DNA of 64,000 nucleotides from NCBI RefSeq assembly GCF_003946395.1, contig NZ_RHNZ01000004.1, positions 1-64,000 on the forward strand, read 5' to 3'. This DNA comes from Levilactobacillus fuyuanensis. Lineage in GTDB: Bacteria > Bacillota > Bacilli > Lactobacillales > Lactobacillaceae. The notes beneath the pieces were generated by a model. That model did not search any database. It was given only the letters and a program-made list of their open reading frames with translations, and was not told the origin of the DNA. Position numbers and translations under genes: made by a program. This document shows, piece by piece, positions 53,160 through 60,943 of the stretch (its first letter is position 1; the number at the start of each line of letters is the position of its first letter).

Positions 53160-53201
53160 AAAACGAGTAACCAGCATAAAAAGTCTGGTTACTCGTTTTT
53201 T
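53160..53201 (+). terminator. Intrinsic terminator after the lactonase/A-repeat unit
   Basis: AAAACGAGTAACCAG pairs with CTGGTTACTCGTTTTTT. It lies downstream of both A repeats, so the repeats are inside the transcript. Confidence 0.92.
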
Positions 53202-53260
53202 AATGTCTGTAAATAACGGTTGTCTCAACCCAAAGGTAGTGAGCACCCATCCAGCAAAGC

Positions 53261-54181
53261 CTAATTCAATGGAAACTGCTTCTTAAAGTACCCAGCCATT
53301 AGTTGCAGATGATGCTCTAAACTCAGTCGTTTAACCACACCCAATCCAGGGAAATGCTGTTGCTCATGGTAGGCGGCCAGTTGTTGCGCCGCGGGAGTTT
53401 GCGTGGCCGCTGATTGTTGTGGCAACCACTCGGCTAGCTTAGCCACGGCCTGAAAGAACTTTTCCTTGGGATGGCGGAAGTCGTCGCGGTCGGTGGAAAC
53501 GAAGCGATGGATGCGGAGTTGATTTCCCCGGAAATACGTGAGATGCAGGGTGACTGCTTTGGCGGGATAACCGTGCTCGCTGTAGTGGCCGCCACCAATC
53601 GTGTAGTCACTGAAACCGACGTAGTTATTGAAGTCAGCCAGTGTCCAATCATTGCTGAAGAAACCATCCTCGATATCGGCGTAGCTCCGTTCGTGTTCCG
53701 GGAACCAGGCGTGGTCAAAGAGGCTGACAGTCGGTCGGTCCAACAGCTGGCGAATACGCGCTTCCGGGGGCACCAGTAGATAGTTGGGTGCCGTCAACCA
53801 GCCGGCGTGTTGGGCCGCCTTGAGCTCGTCGTATTGCCGAGCAATCAGTAATGTGCGGTGTCCAGCCGGTGCTGTGAGACTATCCGGAATGAGGGTGGGG
53901 GTCAGCACGTGGCCAACAATGAGGTTGGGGTTATCCTGATACGGCCGCCAGTCGTGAAGCTTCTGCTGGGTCAACGCATAGTCACTCACCGTTGGATTGG
54001 CAATGACGGCTACGGGTTGCTCGTGGTCGACGAAGGCCGCCACCGTTTGTGGTAGGGCGCGGATGTCCCTGACCGGTTCGATGATGGGGATGATGTTCGC
54101 GGGCAGCACGTGTTGTTGGGCAATGTTTTTAAGTGCAAGCAGGTCGTACTGCCGGCCGCGAAAGTAAGGAAAATAGAGCAT
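53261..54181 (-). CDS. sce7725-like (beta protein family) protein
   Basis: The protein has 306 residues. The start 'MLYFPYFRGRQYDLLALKNI' and the 'IIPIIEPVRD' strand are typical of the family called sce7725 or beta protein in databases. These proteins often pair with sce7726 or phage and defence genes. No catalytic motif is known. It is the last gene of a three-gene run with a nuclease-like and a helicase gene, starting three bases after the former. GGGAGG precedes the ATG. Confidence 0.6.
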   Translation of the reverse strand: MLYFPYFRGRQYDLLALKNIAQQHVLPANIIPIIEPVRDIRALPQTVAAFVDHEQPVAVIANPTVSDYALTQQKLHDWRPYQDNPNLIVGHVLTPTLIPDSLTAPAGHRTLLIARQYDELKAAQHAGWLTAPNYLLVPPEARIRQLLDRPTVSLFDHAWFPEHERSYADIEDGFFSNDWTLADFNNYVGFSDYTIGGGHYSEHGYPAKAVTLHLTYFRGNQLRIHRFVSTDRDDFRHPKEKFFQAVAKLAEWLPQQSAATQTPAAQQLAAYHEQQHFPGLGVVKRLSLEHHLQLMAGYFKKQFPLN

Positions 54182-54184
54182 GTG

Positions 54185-54871
54185 TCAGTCCTCCCTCAAT
54201 CGTTGCTGCAGGTCGTGAAGCTCCAGATTCAGGGCGTCCACTTCGGTTTGGAGCGCAGTGACGGCGGCCGACTGGGTATCTTCGATGAATTGGTCGTAGA
54301 AGTTGGCCTCGGGATCGTAGATATCGTAGTGTTGGTGGCGCTTCTTCAGTTCCTGATAGAGGTGATCGGTGCCATACTGCTTCAAGCCAGTTTCCATCTG
54401 TTTGGCCTTGTTGACCTCACGGGCCTGAGACGCAATGAAGCGGGTGGTCAGCTGACTAGCCGGCACCTGTAATTCTTGACGGCGTGGTGGTCGCGCTACG
54501 GTCAAATAGCCCGGTGTTACGGGGGCTTCGGTGGCCGTCGCCAGCATGTCCTTATCGAAGGGGCGATAGATCAATACGCCAATACCGGTGGGAATTTCGT
54601 CTGCAACTTCCTGATAAAGGTTCAGCGGGAGAACGAAATAGTTGTAGTGACCCACGAAGGACAGTTTGGCCTTGGAATGGAAGTCAGACTTGGTGACCTT
54701 CAGTTCGTAGCAACGCCATTCAATCGACAGATCCGGCATTTCCTGATAGCTGAGGGTGTCGACGATGCCGGCGTCATCGGGCATCGTGACTTCTTCGACG
54801 GGGAAGGCACCGGCTTCACGACAGTAATAATAGAGTGTTTTTTCTAAAGCAAGGGTAAGCTTGGTTTTCAT
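54185..54871 (-). CDS. PD-(D/E)XK nuclease-like protein (MmcB-like)
   Basis: The protein has 228 residues. 'DAGIVDTLSYQE' followed by 'WRCYELKVTKSDF' gives the Asp and Glu-x-Lys pattern of a PD-(D/E)XK core, close to MmcB-like DNA repair and phage proteins. The C-terminus is a likely coiled coil ('TEVDALNLELHDLQQRL'). The ATG overlaps the helicase stop codon (ATGA) and lies behind GGAGG. A longer upstream reading lacks support. The biological partner is probably the helicase. Confidence 0.6.
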   Translation of the reverse strand: MKTKLTLALEKTLYYYCREAGAFPVEEVTMPDDAGIVDTLSYQEMPDLSIEWRCYELKVTKSDFHSKAKLSFVGHYNYFVLPLNLYQEVADEIPTGIGVLIYRPFDKDMLATATEAPVTPGYLTVARPPRRQELQVPASQLTTRFIASQAREVNKAKQMETGLKQYGTDHLYQELKKRHQHYDIYDPEANFYDQFIEDTQSAAVTALQTEVDALNLELHDLQQRLRED

Positions 54872-57231
54872 GAGGAGACCTCCTGGTGCCAGAAATTTTG
54901 CACGGCAGTCGTCAGTTGTTCGGGACGGTAGAGGCGACGGAAGTGCTGCCAATGTTGCGGATACAGATTGGTGTAGCGCGGGCTGGAGAAACGTTGGTCC
55001 ATCAGTAGAATAATCCCCACGTCCTTGGAACCACGAATCAAGCGACCAGCCGCCTGGAAAACGTTGTTCAAGCCGGGCAGCTGATAGGCAAATGCGAAGC
55101 CCTGTTGGGACTGTTCATCGAAGTAGTCGCGAATCAAATCGGTTTCCGGATTGATGCCAGGGAGGCCAACACTGACGACGCCCACACCGATTAGACGGTC
55201 CGCTTTGAGGTCGATGCCCTCGGCAAAGATCCCGCCGAGAAGGGCAAAGCCGACCAATGTTTCCTGAGGATCGGCCACGAAGTTTGCGAGAAAGGCAGTG
55301 CGGTCGGCTTCAGCCATTTTAGACTGTTGAACAACGGTTTTAATGTGTGGGTAAGCCATTTGAAAGGCCTGAGTGACGTCGAGCAGATAGCTGTAGGACG
55401 GTAGGAAAATCAGGTAGTTACCGGTCTTCCCGTCCACCAGCGTCTTAATTGCCAGCAAGATGTTGGCGAGATTGGCGTTACGTTGTTTATAGGTTGTCTG
55501 AATGTAATTGGTGACCAGAATCGCTTGGTGCTGCGGTTCGAAAGGTGAGTTGAGCTGATAGGCCAGGCTTTCGGTATCGCCACCCAGGACCGTTTGATAG
55601 TAGTCCATTGGGGAAAGGGTTGCCGAGAACAGGACGGCGCCGTGGCCCAGGGCAAGGCTGTCGGCGAGAAAGGCGCTGGGGTCCAGACAGAGCTGCTTGA
55701 TGGTGATGTTGCCGTCCGCCACGGCTAGACGCATGCGATAGGTGTCGTCGTAATACTCACCGATTCGTTGGTAGCTGATGGCGGCGAAGTAGTAGTCGAG
55801 AATGCTTTGGGTGAAGGGTGTCTGGGGCTGGTCGACCAGCCAATCGTGAATAGCTTCGACCAGTCGTGACAGGTCGTGGTTGAAGTCCTCTGGTGGTGTG
55901 AGAAAGGTAGTATCGGTCTTGCCATCCTGAAGGAGTGGGGCCACGATATCGTCGAAGGTGGCGCGTAGATCCTGCAGACGACGCCGGAGTTTTGGCGTGG
56001 CCTGCTTGAGGTCGCGACTCTGCTCGACTAGGCGATCCAACGGCCGACTGGTGAGTTCGGCGGAATACATTTCCCGTGAGCGGCTGACCAGGTTGTGGGC
56101 TTCATCGATCAGGAAGAAGTTGTCCGGGTCCTCGGCGGTAAAGAACCGTTGGAGGTGGACTTGAGGATCGAAGAGGTAGTTGTAGTCGCCGATGACGATA
56201 TCACAAAAGAGACTCGCGTCCAGTTGAAATTCAAACGGATCGAGCGTGTGTTTGCGGGCGTATTTTTCGATGACGGGTCGTGTGAGCTGGTCGTTGTGGT
56301 CGATGAGATCGAGCAGGGCTGGTTTCAGCCGATCGTAGTAGCCTAGCATGTAGGGATTCTCATCCGGTTGTAGGTCGGCCTCCTCCGGAAATTGAATCTT
56401 TTCCTTGGCCGTGAGCGTGATGCTCTTGAGCTTGAGACCCTGGCTTGCCATGAGGCTGATGGCCTCTTCAGCTACGGTCCGGGTGCTCTGTTTGGCCGTC
56501 AGGTAGAAGATGCGTTGGATGACGCCTTCGCCGATGGCCTTGATGGTCGGAAAGAGGGTCGAAATTGTCTTTCCGGTACCGGTTGGGGCTTCGGCGAAGA
56601 GCCGCTTGTTGGTGAGAATCGTCTTGTAGACGGCAACGGCGAGCTCGCGTTGACCTGGGCGGTAGTGGCCGAAGGGAAAGGTGAGCTGCTGAATCGTCGG
56701 GTCGCGGCGTTCTCGCAGATCGGACCGGAACTTCAGCCAGGTGACGTACTCGGCAATGACCTTGTCGAAGAAGTCTTTAGCGGCTTGACGGCTGATGACT
56801 TGGTCCGTCTGAGTCGTCGTCTCGGTGTTGGTTTGAAAATAGGTTAGGGTTAGGGTAACGTCGTCGAGGTCGGGCTCCTTTTGCATCAGCAGGTAGGCAT
56901 AGAGCTTGACCTGGCCCCAATAGAGGGTCAGGGTGTTCTCACTGAGTTGGTCAAAGACGGTCTCAGATGTCTTGATCTCTTCGATACTGGCGCCGTCATC
57001 GGTCAACGTCACGCCGTCCGCCCGGCCGTGAAGCAGGTAGTCGGCGCCGTTTAAAGTCAGGTTCAAATCAAGATAGTATTCTTTTTGATAATTTTCTCCG
57101 CGCTGTTTTTGCAGGCGACGGTGGATGCGCGCACCCAGGAGCGCCGTATTTTGGCTATTGCTGGTGCTACCCAGATCCCCGGTTCGCAAGGTGAATTCCA
57201 CTAATTCACGAACCCCTAGTTTAATTGGCAT
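54868..57231 (-). CDS. DinG/XPD-like helicase with N-terminal Cas4/RecB-like nuclease domain
   Basis: The protein has 787 residues. The first 115 carry the RecB/Cas4 nuclease motifs: His37 in 'GARIHRR', Asp72 in 'GRADGV', Glu85-x-Lys87 in 'EEIKT' and Gln107-x-x-x-Tyr111. The SF2 helicase follows: Walker A 'EAPTGTGKT' near 215 and 'DEAH' at 376-379. Between them XPD-type proteins have four Cys for a 4Fe-4S cluster. Here those positions read 'KIQFPEEADLQPDENPY' and 'HTLDPFEF', with no Cys. The enzyme probably works without the cluster. It heads a three-gene operon. GGAGG lies nine bases before ATG 57231. Confidence 0.85.
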   Translation of the reverse strand: MPIKLGVRELVEFTLRTGDLGSTSNSQNTALLGARIHRRLQKQRGENYQKEYYLDLNLTLNGADYLLHGRADGVTLTDDGASIEEIKTSETVFDQLSENTLTLYWGQVKLYAYLLMQKEPDLDDVTLTLTYFQTNTETTTQTDQVISRQAAKDFFDKVIAEYVTWLKFRSDLRERRDPTIQQLTFPFGHYRPGQRELAVAVYKTILTNKRLFAEAPTGTGKTISTLFPTIKAIGEGVIQRIFYLTAKQSTRTVAEEAISLMASQGLKLKSITLTAKEKIQFPEEADLQPDENPYMLGYYDRLKPALLDLIDHNDQLTRPVIEKYARKHTLDPFEFQLDASLFCDIVIGDYNYLFDPQVHLQRFFTAEDPDNFFLIDEAHNLVSRSREMYSAELTSRPLDRLVEQSRDLKQATPKLRRRLQDLRATFDDIVAPLLQDGKTDTTFLTPPEDFNHDLSRLVEAIHDWLVDQPQTPFTQSILDYYFAAISYQRIGEYYDDTYRMRLAVADGNITIKQLCLDPSAFLADSLALGHGAVLFSATLSPMDYYQTVLGGDTESLAYQLNSPFEPQHQAILVTNYIQTTYKQRNANLANILLAIKTLVDGKTGNYLIFLPSYSYLLDVTQAFQMAYPHIKTVVQQSKMAEADRTAFLANFVADPQETLVGFALLGGIFAEGIDLKADRLIGVGVVSVGLPGINPETDLIRDYFDEQSQQGFAFAYQLPGLNNVFQAAGRLIRGSKDVGIILLMDQRFSSPRYTNLYPQHWQHFRRLYRPEQLTTAVQNFWHQEVSS

Positions 57232-57348
57232 GCGCTCATCGCCTCCATTTCTGGCAATAATCATACCATACTTTGGGCTGACTTTGAACGCGTGTTCGTG
57301 GGATAGTTTACCCTTGTGAAATAATATGAAAAGTCTTGGCTTTCAATA

Positions 57349-57362
57349 TGTAATCGCTTACA
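57349..57362 (+). promoter_or_regulatory. cre site (CcpA operator), perfect match
   Basis: TGTAATCGCTTACA, the same bases as at 1157-1170, with even longer identity in the flanks (ATATGTAATCGCTTACAAT). It lies about 20 bases before the HPr-like gene, so CcpA should repress that gene. Confidence 0.8.
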
Positions 57363-57384
57363 ATAGAAGCAAGAGGTGATCATG

Positions 57385-57648
57385 ATGAAGACAATTGGAT
57401 TCCCATTATTTGAAGAGATGCCAACCGTTGATGAAGCCCCCGCATTACAGAAGATTTGCCAGAGACATGATAGTAAGGCCAAGATCAAGGTGCGTGACTT
57501 GGAAATTGACCCGAGCCAACACGAAGAGGTCGCTGGGCTGACGGACTACGCGGGCCATTACGTTCGCATCGTTGCGGAAGGTCCAGACGAGGCCCAGCTG
57601 GCTGGCGCAATCCATCAGCAATTGGCCGCAGATAAGTATTGTTACTAG
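57385..57648 (+). CDS. HPr-like protein with Asp in place of the phospho-His
   Basis: An 87-residue protein, the size of HPr. The C-terminal 'VRIVAEGPDEAQLAGAIHQQ' aligns with the end of HPr ('AEGADEADA'). The active-site loop of HPr, G-I-H-A-R-P-A, reads 'TVDEAPAL' here, with Asp16 where His15 should be. Ser44 falls near the regulatory Ser46. If the alignment holds, the protein cannot pass PTS phosphate but might still bind CcpA, as Crh does. AAGAGGTG precedes ATG 57385, and a perfect cre lies before it. An alternative is an unrelated small protein. Confidence 0.5.
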   Translation: MKTIGFPLFEEMPTVDEAPALQKICQRHDSKAKIKVRDLEIDPSQHEEVAGLTDYAGHYVRIVAEGPDEAQLAGAIHQQLAADKYCY

Positions 57649-57713
57649 CCGCTTGACGGCGGTCACCAGATTCGCTAAGCTCAGGTTAAACAGAAATTCA
57701 AGGAGACTTAGCG

Positions 57714-57917
57714 GTGAGTGAAGAACAGATAGCACGACTATGTGAAATTGCCCCCAAGTATGGCTTACATCTGGAACATGAGGGCTTGGTCATCACCAAG
57801 GTAAACGACCAACCCACGGAGCTAGACACAACCAAGTACATGCCGGACCAGTTCATTGATTTGCTGACACAGATTATTGGGACGAATATGAAGGCCGATT
57901 TGTGGGATTGGAAATAG
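57714..57917 (+). CDS. Small acidic protein, 67 residues
   Basis: It starts with GTG eight bases after AAGGAG, 65 bases after the HPr-like gene. The product begins MSEEQIARLCEIAPKYGLHL and ends in 'LWDWK'. It is soluble and has no known motif. It may be cotranscribed with the HPr-like gene. A family A repeat follows the stop at once. Confidence 0.65.
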   Translation: MSEEQIARLCEIAPKYGLHLEHEGLVITKVNDQPTELDTTKYMPDQFIDLLTQIIGTNMKADLWDWK

Positions 57918-57921
57918 GAAA

Positions 57922-58056
57922 AGAGTGCGCCAAGGAGCGGTTAGACAGCGAGCATTAACGTCAATAAGCAAAAAATCCTGGGTTTGGATTATTTGCTTAT
58001 TGGGGTTAAGCGCAACTGTCTGCTCCTTGGCGCACGTTTCGGCTATATGAGATTAG
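57922..58056 (+). repeat. Family A hairpin repeat, copy A5
   Basis: The best-paired copy. Outer stem GTGCGCCAAGGAGC (57925-57938) with GCTCCTTGGCGCAC (58022-58035), 14 bp perfect. Middle AGACAG/CTGTCT. Inner CAATAAGCAAA with TTTGCTTATTG. The loop reads AATCCTGGGTTTGGATT. It begins about five bases after a stop codon. Confidence 0.9.
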
Positions 58057-58177
58057 GAAACAACTCAGAGCATTAACGTCATAAGGAGAAAAATCCCGGG
58101 TTTGGATTATTCTTCTTATGGGGTTAAGCGCAGCTAGCTGCCTGTTGTCCCACGTTTCGGCTATATGAAGTTAGAAA
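58057..58177 (+). repeat. Family A hairpin repeat, copy A6 (tandem with A5)
   Basis: Inner stem CATAAGGAGAA with TTCTTCTTATG, with small mismatches; outer stem shortened to ACAAC/GTTGT. Loop and 3' edge CACGTTTCGGCTATAT as in A5. It borders the IS200/IS605 element. Confidence 0.8.
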
Positions 58178-58239
58178 TCAGATTTTTCCAAAGCGGTATC
58201 CATAGCTTCAAGACAAACAGTCCGCAACGATCAATTATA

Positions 58240-58397
58240 TGTCAACCACGTCCGTTTAAAAACGGACGCTTGCGAGAACCACACCCCACGGCATGGTGAC
58301 CACAGTTTGCTTAGATACAGCGCTAGCCTATGAATAGGACTTATCCGCTAATTACCAAAGCCTTTTAGGTCCGCAGGTTGCCAGACGGACTCATTTC
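58240..58397 (-). ncRNA. Candidate omega RNA region downstream of tnpB
   Basis: In IS200/IS605 elements the guide RNA of TnpB comes from the end of tnpB and the element's right end. Here that is this stretch on the minus strand, which contains a hairpin ACGTCCGTTT-type end and TAGGCTAGC-type short stems. The guide would come from flanking DNA past the element end. The assignment rests on position only. Confidence 0.4.
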
Positions 58398-59651
58398 TTA
58401 CAAGAGTTCTAAACCCTTAGCTAAAATATTTTTAGCCGCGTTATGATCACGCACATGGAATACCCCACAATTAGGACACGTCCACTTGCGATCAGCTAAC
58501 GTCAACTTGTTCTTACCAGTCAAGACGTGACCACAATCACTACAAGTTTGCGTTGTATTTCGGGGATTGATAGTCAAAAATTTCCGACCGTACAACTCAG
58601 CTTTGTAGGCTAGCATGTTTAATAGTGTTCGCCAACCAACGTCCGAGATACTCATTGCCAAAGCATGGTTCCGCAACATGTTTTTACTCCGCAGTTCTTC
58701 AGCTACGACTAAATCGTGGTTTTTGATCAAGGCCGTAGAGACGTGGTGTAAAAAGTTCTTACGTTGATTGGCAACTTTAAGTTGTAACTTAGCTACTAGT
58801 AACCGTTGCTTTTGATAATTTTTGGACCCTGATAAGCGTCGTTGGCTCTTTTTAGCTCGTCTAGCCCGCCGTGACAGCTTTCGTTGAGCTTTAGCCAGTC
58901 TTCCCTTAATCGTCCGGTAATAACGTGGATTAGCAATCACCTGTCCATTGGAATCCGTCAGAAAATTATCAAGGTTTAGATCAATCCCGATTTTAGATTT
59001 CGTAACTCTTTGCTTGGCAACGAAAGGGTATGCCGATCCAAGCTGCAGGGACACAAAATAATGGCCGACAGTATCCATTGAGACCGTTGTCGTACCAACC
59101 CTGACATCATCGGCACGTGATAAAAGTTTTGATGGAAATCCCTTGAAACGGAGACGCCCAAGCTTGGGTAGTTGTAGGTGGTGGGTATCATTTAGTCTTA
59201 CGCTTCCATTGCTCATGGTTGGCACTGTCACCTTGGCACTGTAAAGACACGACGTTTGATAAGTCTGAGTATAACTACGTTTATGAAATTTGGGAGTCCC
59301 CGTCTGATGGACCTGGTGGAATAGTTTCCAAGCAGTCTTGTAATTCTTGATAGCATTGGCTTTCATCAGACTGTCAAAGTCCGGATGATTGAGCCAACCA
59401 TGACTATTGGAGATAGCAGTTGATGGTCTTTTTAGACGTTCAGTCAAATCAGCGATTCGATCCAAGACAATTGTAATCGGAATCTTCACTTGCTTTAACC
59501 AGAATAGGTCATTGTTCATGCCATTCATCTGATTATAAATAAACCGACTCGCGTCACTGTTACGCTTAATCAGTCGTTTTTGTTCAGTTGAAGGAAAGAC
59601 TCTAATCTTAACGCCATAATGATAAGGTAATTGGGACATTGTTTTCGCCAT
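58398..59651 (-). CDS. tnpB: TnpB, RNA-guided nuclease of IS200/IS605
   Basis: The protein has 417 residues. RuvC residues are present: Asp224 in 'KIGIDLNLDNF', Glu318 in 'VVAEELRSKNM' and Asp402 in 'VRDHNAAKNI'. The zinc finger Cys370/373 and Cys392/395 ('TCSDCGH', 'TCPNCG') is complete. The nuclease therefore looks active. It uses a transposon-encoded RNA to cut the empty donor site. AGGAGG precedes ATG 59651; a longer frame upstream has no ribosome site. Confidence 0.93.
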   Translation of the reverse strand: MAKTMSQLPYHYGVKIRVFPSTEQKRLIKRNSDASRFIYNQMNGMNNDLFWLKQVKIPITIVLDRIADLTERLKRPSTAISNSHGWLNHPDFDSLMKANAIKNYKTAWKLFHQVHQTGTPKFHKRSYTQTYQTSCLYSAKVTVPTMSNGSVRLNDTHHLQLPKLGRLRFKGFPSKLLSRADDVRVGTTTVSMDTVGHYFVSLQLGSAYPFVAKQRVTKSKIGIDLNLDNFLTDSNGQVIANPRYYRTIKGRLAKAQRKLSRRARRAKKSQRRLSGSKNYQKQRLLVAKLQLKVANQRKNFLHHVSTALIKNHDLVVAEELRSKNMLRNHALAMSISDVGWRTLLNMLAYKAELYGRKFLTINPRNTTQTCSDCGHVLTGKNKLTLADRKWTCPNCGVFHVRDHNAAKNILAKGLELL

Positions 59652-59746
59652 AAATTGCCACCTCCTTTTGCTTGATAGTAGCATATCATATGAGTATACT
59701 GTATCCATAGCAAAACGACTTATAATAATATTTATGGAGGAATCAT

Positions 59747-60166
59747 ATGAGCAAAGACACTAGCGGAGCAATTCACGAACGAGGTTATGTTTACAACTTT
59801 CATTTTCACTTGGTCTGGGTCACTAAATACCGGCATGAAGCATTTACAACGCCAAAGTTAGTCGCTGAAATGACCGATATTCTAACGAAAATAGCCCGAC
59901 TGAACGAAGTGACCATTGAACAAATGGAAGTAATGCCTGACCATATCCACTTATTACTGAGCTTTAAACCCAAGTATGCACCCACCAATATTGTCAAAGC
60001 CTTCAAGGGCGGTTCGGCTCGCCTGTTCTTTGAACTACATCCAGAGATAAAGGCTCAGAAGTTTTGGGGTGGGCATCTCTGGGCTCCAAGTTACTTCATG
60101 AGTACCCTTGGTGATATGAGCAAGAAAACTGTAGAAAACTACATTGCCAGTCAACGAAAGAGATAA
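59747..60166 (+). CDS. tnpA: TnpA, Y1 (HUH) transposase of IS200/IS605
   Basis: A 139-residue single-strand transposase. 'PDHIHLLLSF' is the HUH motif and Tyr in 'KKTVENYIASQ' is the nucleophile. It cuts and joins the top strand at the hairpin ends. ATGGAGG precedes the ATG. It diverges from tnpB, with 95 bases between the two starts. Confidence 0.95.
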   Translation: MSKDTSGAIHERGYVYNFHFHLVWVTKYRHEAFTTPKLVAEMTDILTKIARLNEVTIEQMEVMPDHIHLLLSFKPKYAPTNIVKAFKGGSARLFFELHPEIKAQKFWGGHLWAPSYFMSTLGDMSKKTVENYIASQRKR

Positions 60167-60257
60167 CGGCATTCATCCCTTGTTTGAAAGCAAGGGAATT
60201 CTGCCTAGCTTCTATTAAAACTTCTCATATATAAACTCAGTCAGACAAATACAACGA

Positions 60258-60309
60258 AAAAATACCGTTAGCCCGGTGACTTTAAAAGTCAATCGGACTA
60301 ACGGTATTT
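60258..60309 (-). terminator. Terminator after the 116-residue gene
   Basis: AAATACCGTTAG..CCG pairs with CGG.CTAACGGTATTT, and on the minus strand a T-run follows. Confidence 0.88.
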
Positions 60310-60313
60310 GCGT

Positions 60314-60664
60314 TTAAGCTTCTTCCCAACGGTTAAATTCTTGGGGATGGCTACTCAGGTAGTCGATGGCCTCTTGGCCCAACGCCTTGGTTGCGGCATC
60401 GAAGTCACTTGGTGCGTCAGCTTTATCGGCGTCTGCTTCGTCCCGTAGGAAACCGGAGGCGAGGTCCAAGTACTTGGTCCGCCGACCGACGCCATTGTCC
60501 TTGAACAAGTCGTCCAGACCGGTCAAATCACTCTTACCGGCGGCAGCGACTTGCTGTGCTAAATCTGATTTTTCACCCAATTTTGATGCGGCATAATCCA
60601 TTAAGAAATCGTTCATATCAACGATCATGGCGTGTCGTGCTTTACGTTCACTTTTATTTGCCAC
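60314..60664 (-). CDS. Small conserved-looking cytoplasmic protein, 116 residues
   Basis: It starts with GTG seven bases after GAGGTG. The product begins basic ('MANKSERKARHAMIVDMN') and continues acidic and helical to 'PQEFNRWEEA'. It has no membrane segment and no motif that I know. It has its own terminator. The long gap behind its start (60665-60943) holds the pst promoter region. Confidence 0.75.
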   Translation of the reverse strand: MANKSERKARHAMIVDMNDFLMDYAASKLGEKSDLAQQVAAAGKSDLTGLDDLFKDNGVGRRTKYLDLASGFLRDEADADKADAPSDFDAATKALGQEAIDYLSSHPQEFNRWEEA

Positions 60665-60797
60665 TTCTGGTCACCTCTTACTCTAATTCTAGCCATTTTG
60701 CCGACGAGACGCAATTAACGACCCACATTTACGCAATTAATCGTGTTTGGGGCTTAACTACCGAAATATAAAGGAATTTATGGAGAATTTGGCAACA

Positions 60798-60814
60798 TTT
60801 ACCGAAAATTTACA
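60798..60814 (+). promoter_or_regulatory. Possible Pho box upstream of pstS
   Basis: TTTACC and TTTACA are spaced 11 bases apart, one helical turn, as expected for direct repeats bound by PhoP. Further down lies an AT-rich stretch with a possible TATATT -10. A role in phosphate limitation is inferred from the pst genes behind it. Confidence 0.5.
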
Positions 60815-60943
60815 CGATTGCTACGAATAATATATATTCATCGCTTAGAATCAGGGTTGTAAGTTATGGGGAGGCATTTTGAGAAGAGCATCGTGTGATT
60901 CTTGAAATGGTTCTACTACTTTAAATGACATGGAGTGACAGAG

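Larger units (their letters stand above)
58225..60225 (+). mobile_element. IS200/IS605-family element, divergent tnpA and tnpB
   Basis: tnpA and tnpB face away from each other, as in IS605 itself. Subterminal hairpins lie near both ends: CGTCCGTTT/AAACGGACG at 58249-58268 and TCCCTTG/CAAGGGA at 60176-60197. Both genes are full length, so the element may be active. Such elements make no target duplications, so the outer limits are approximate. The left end adjoins tandem repeats A5 and A6. Confidence 0.85.
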
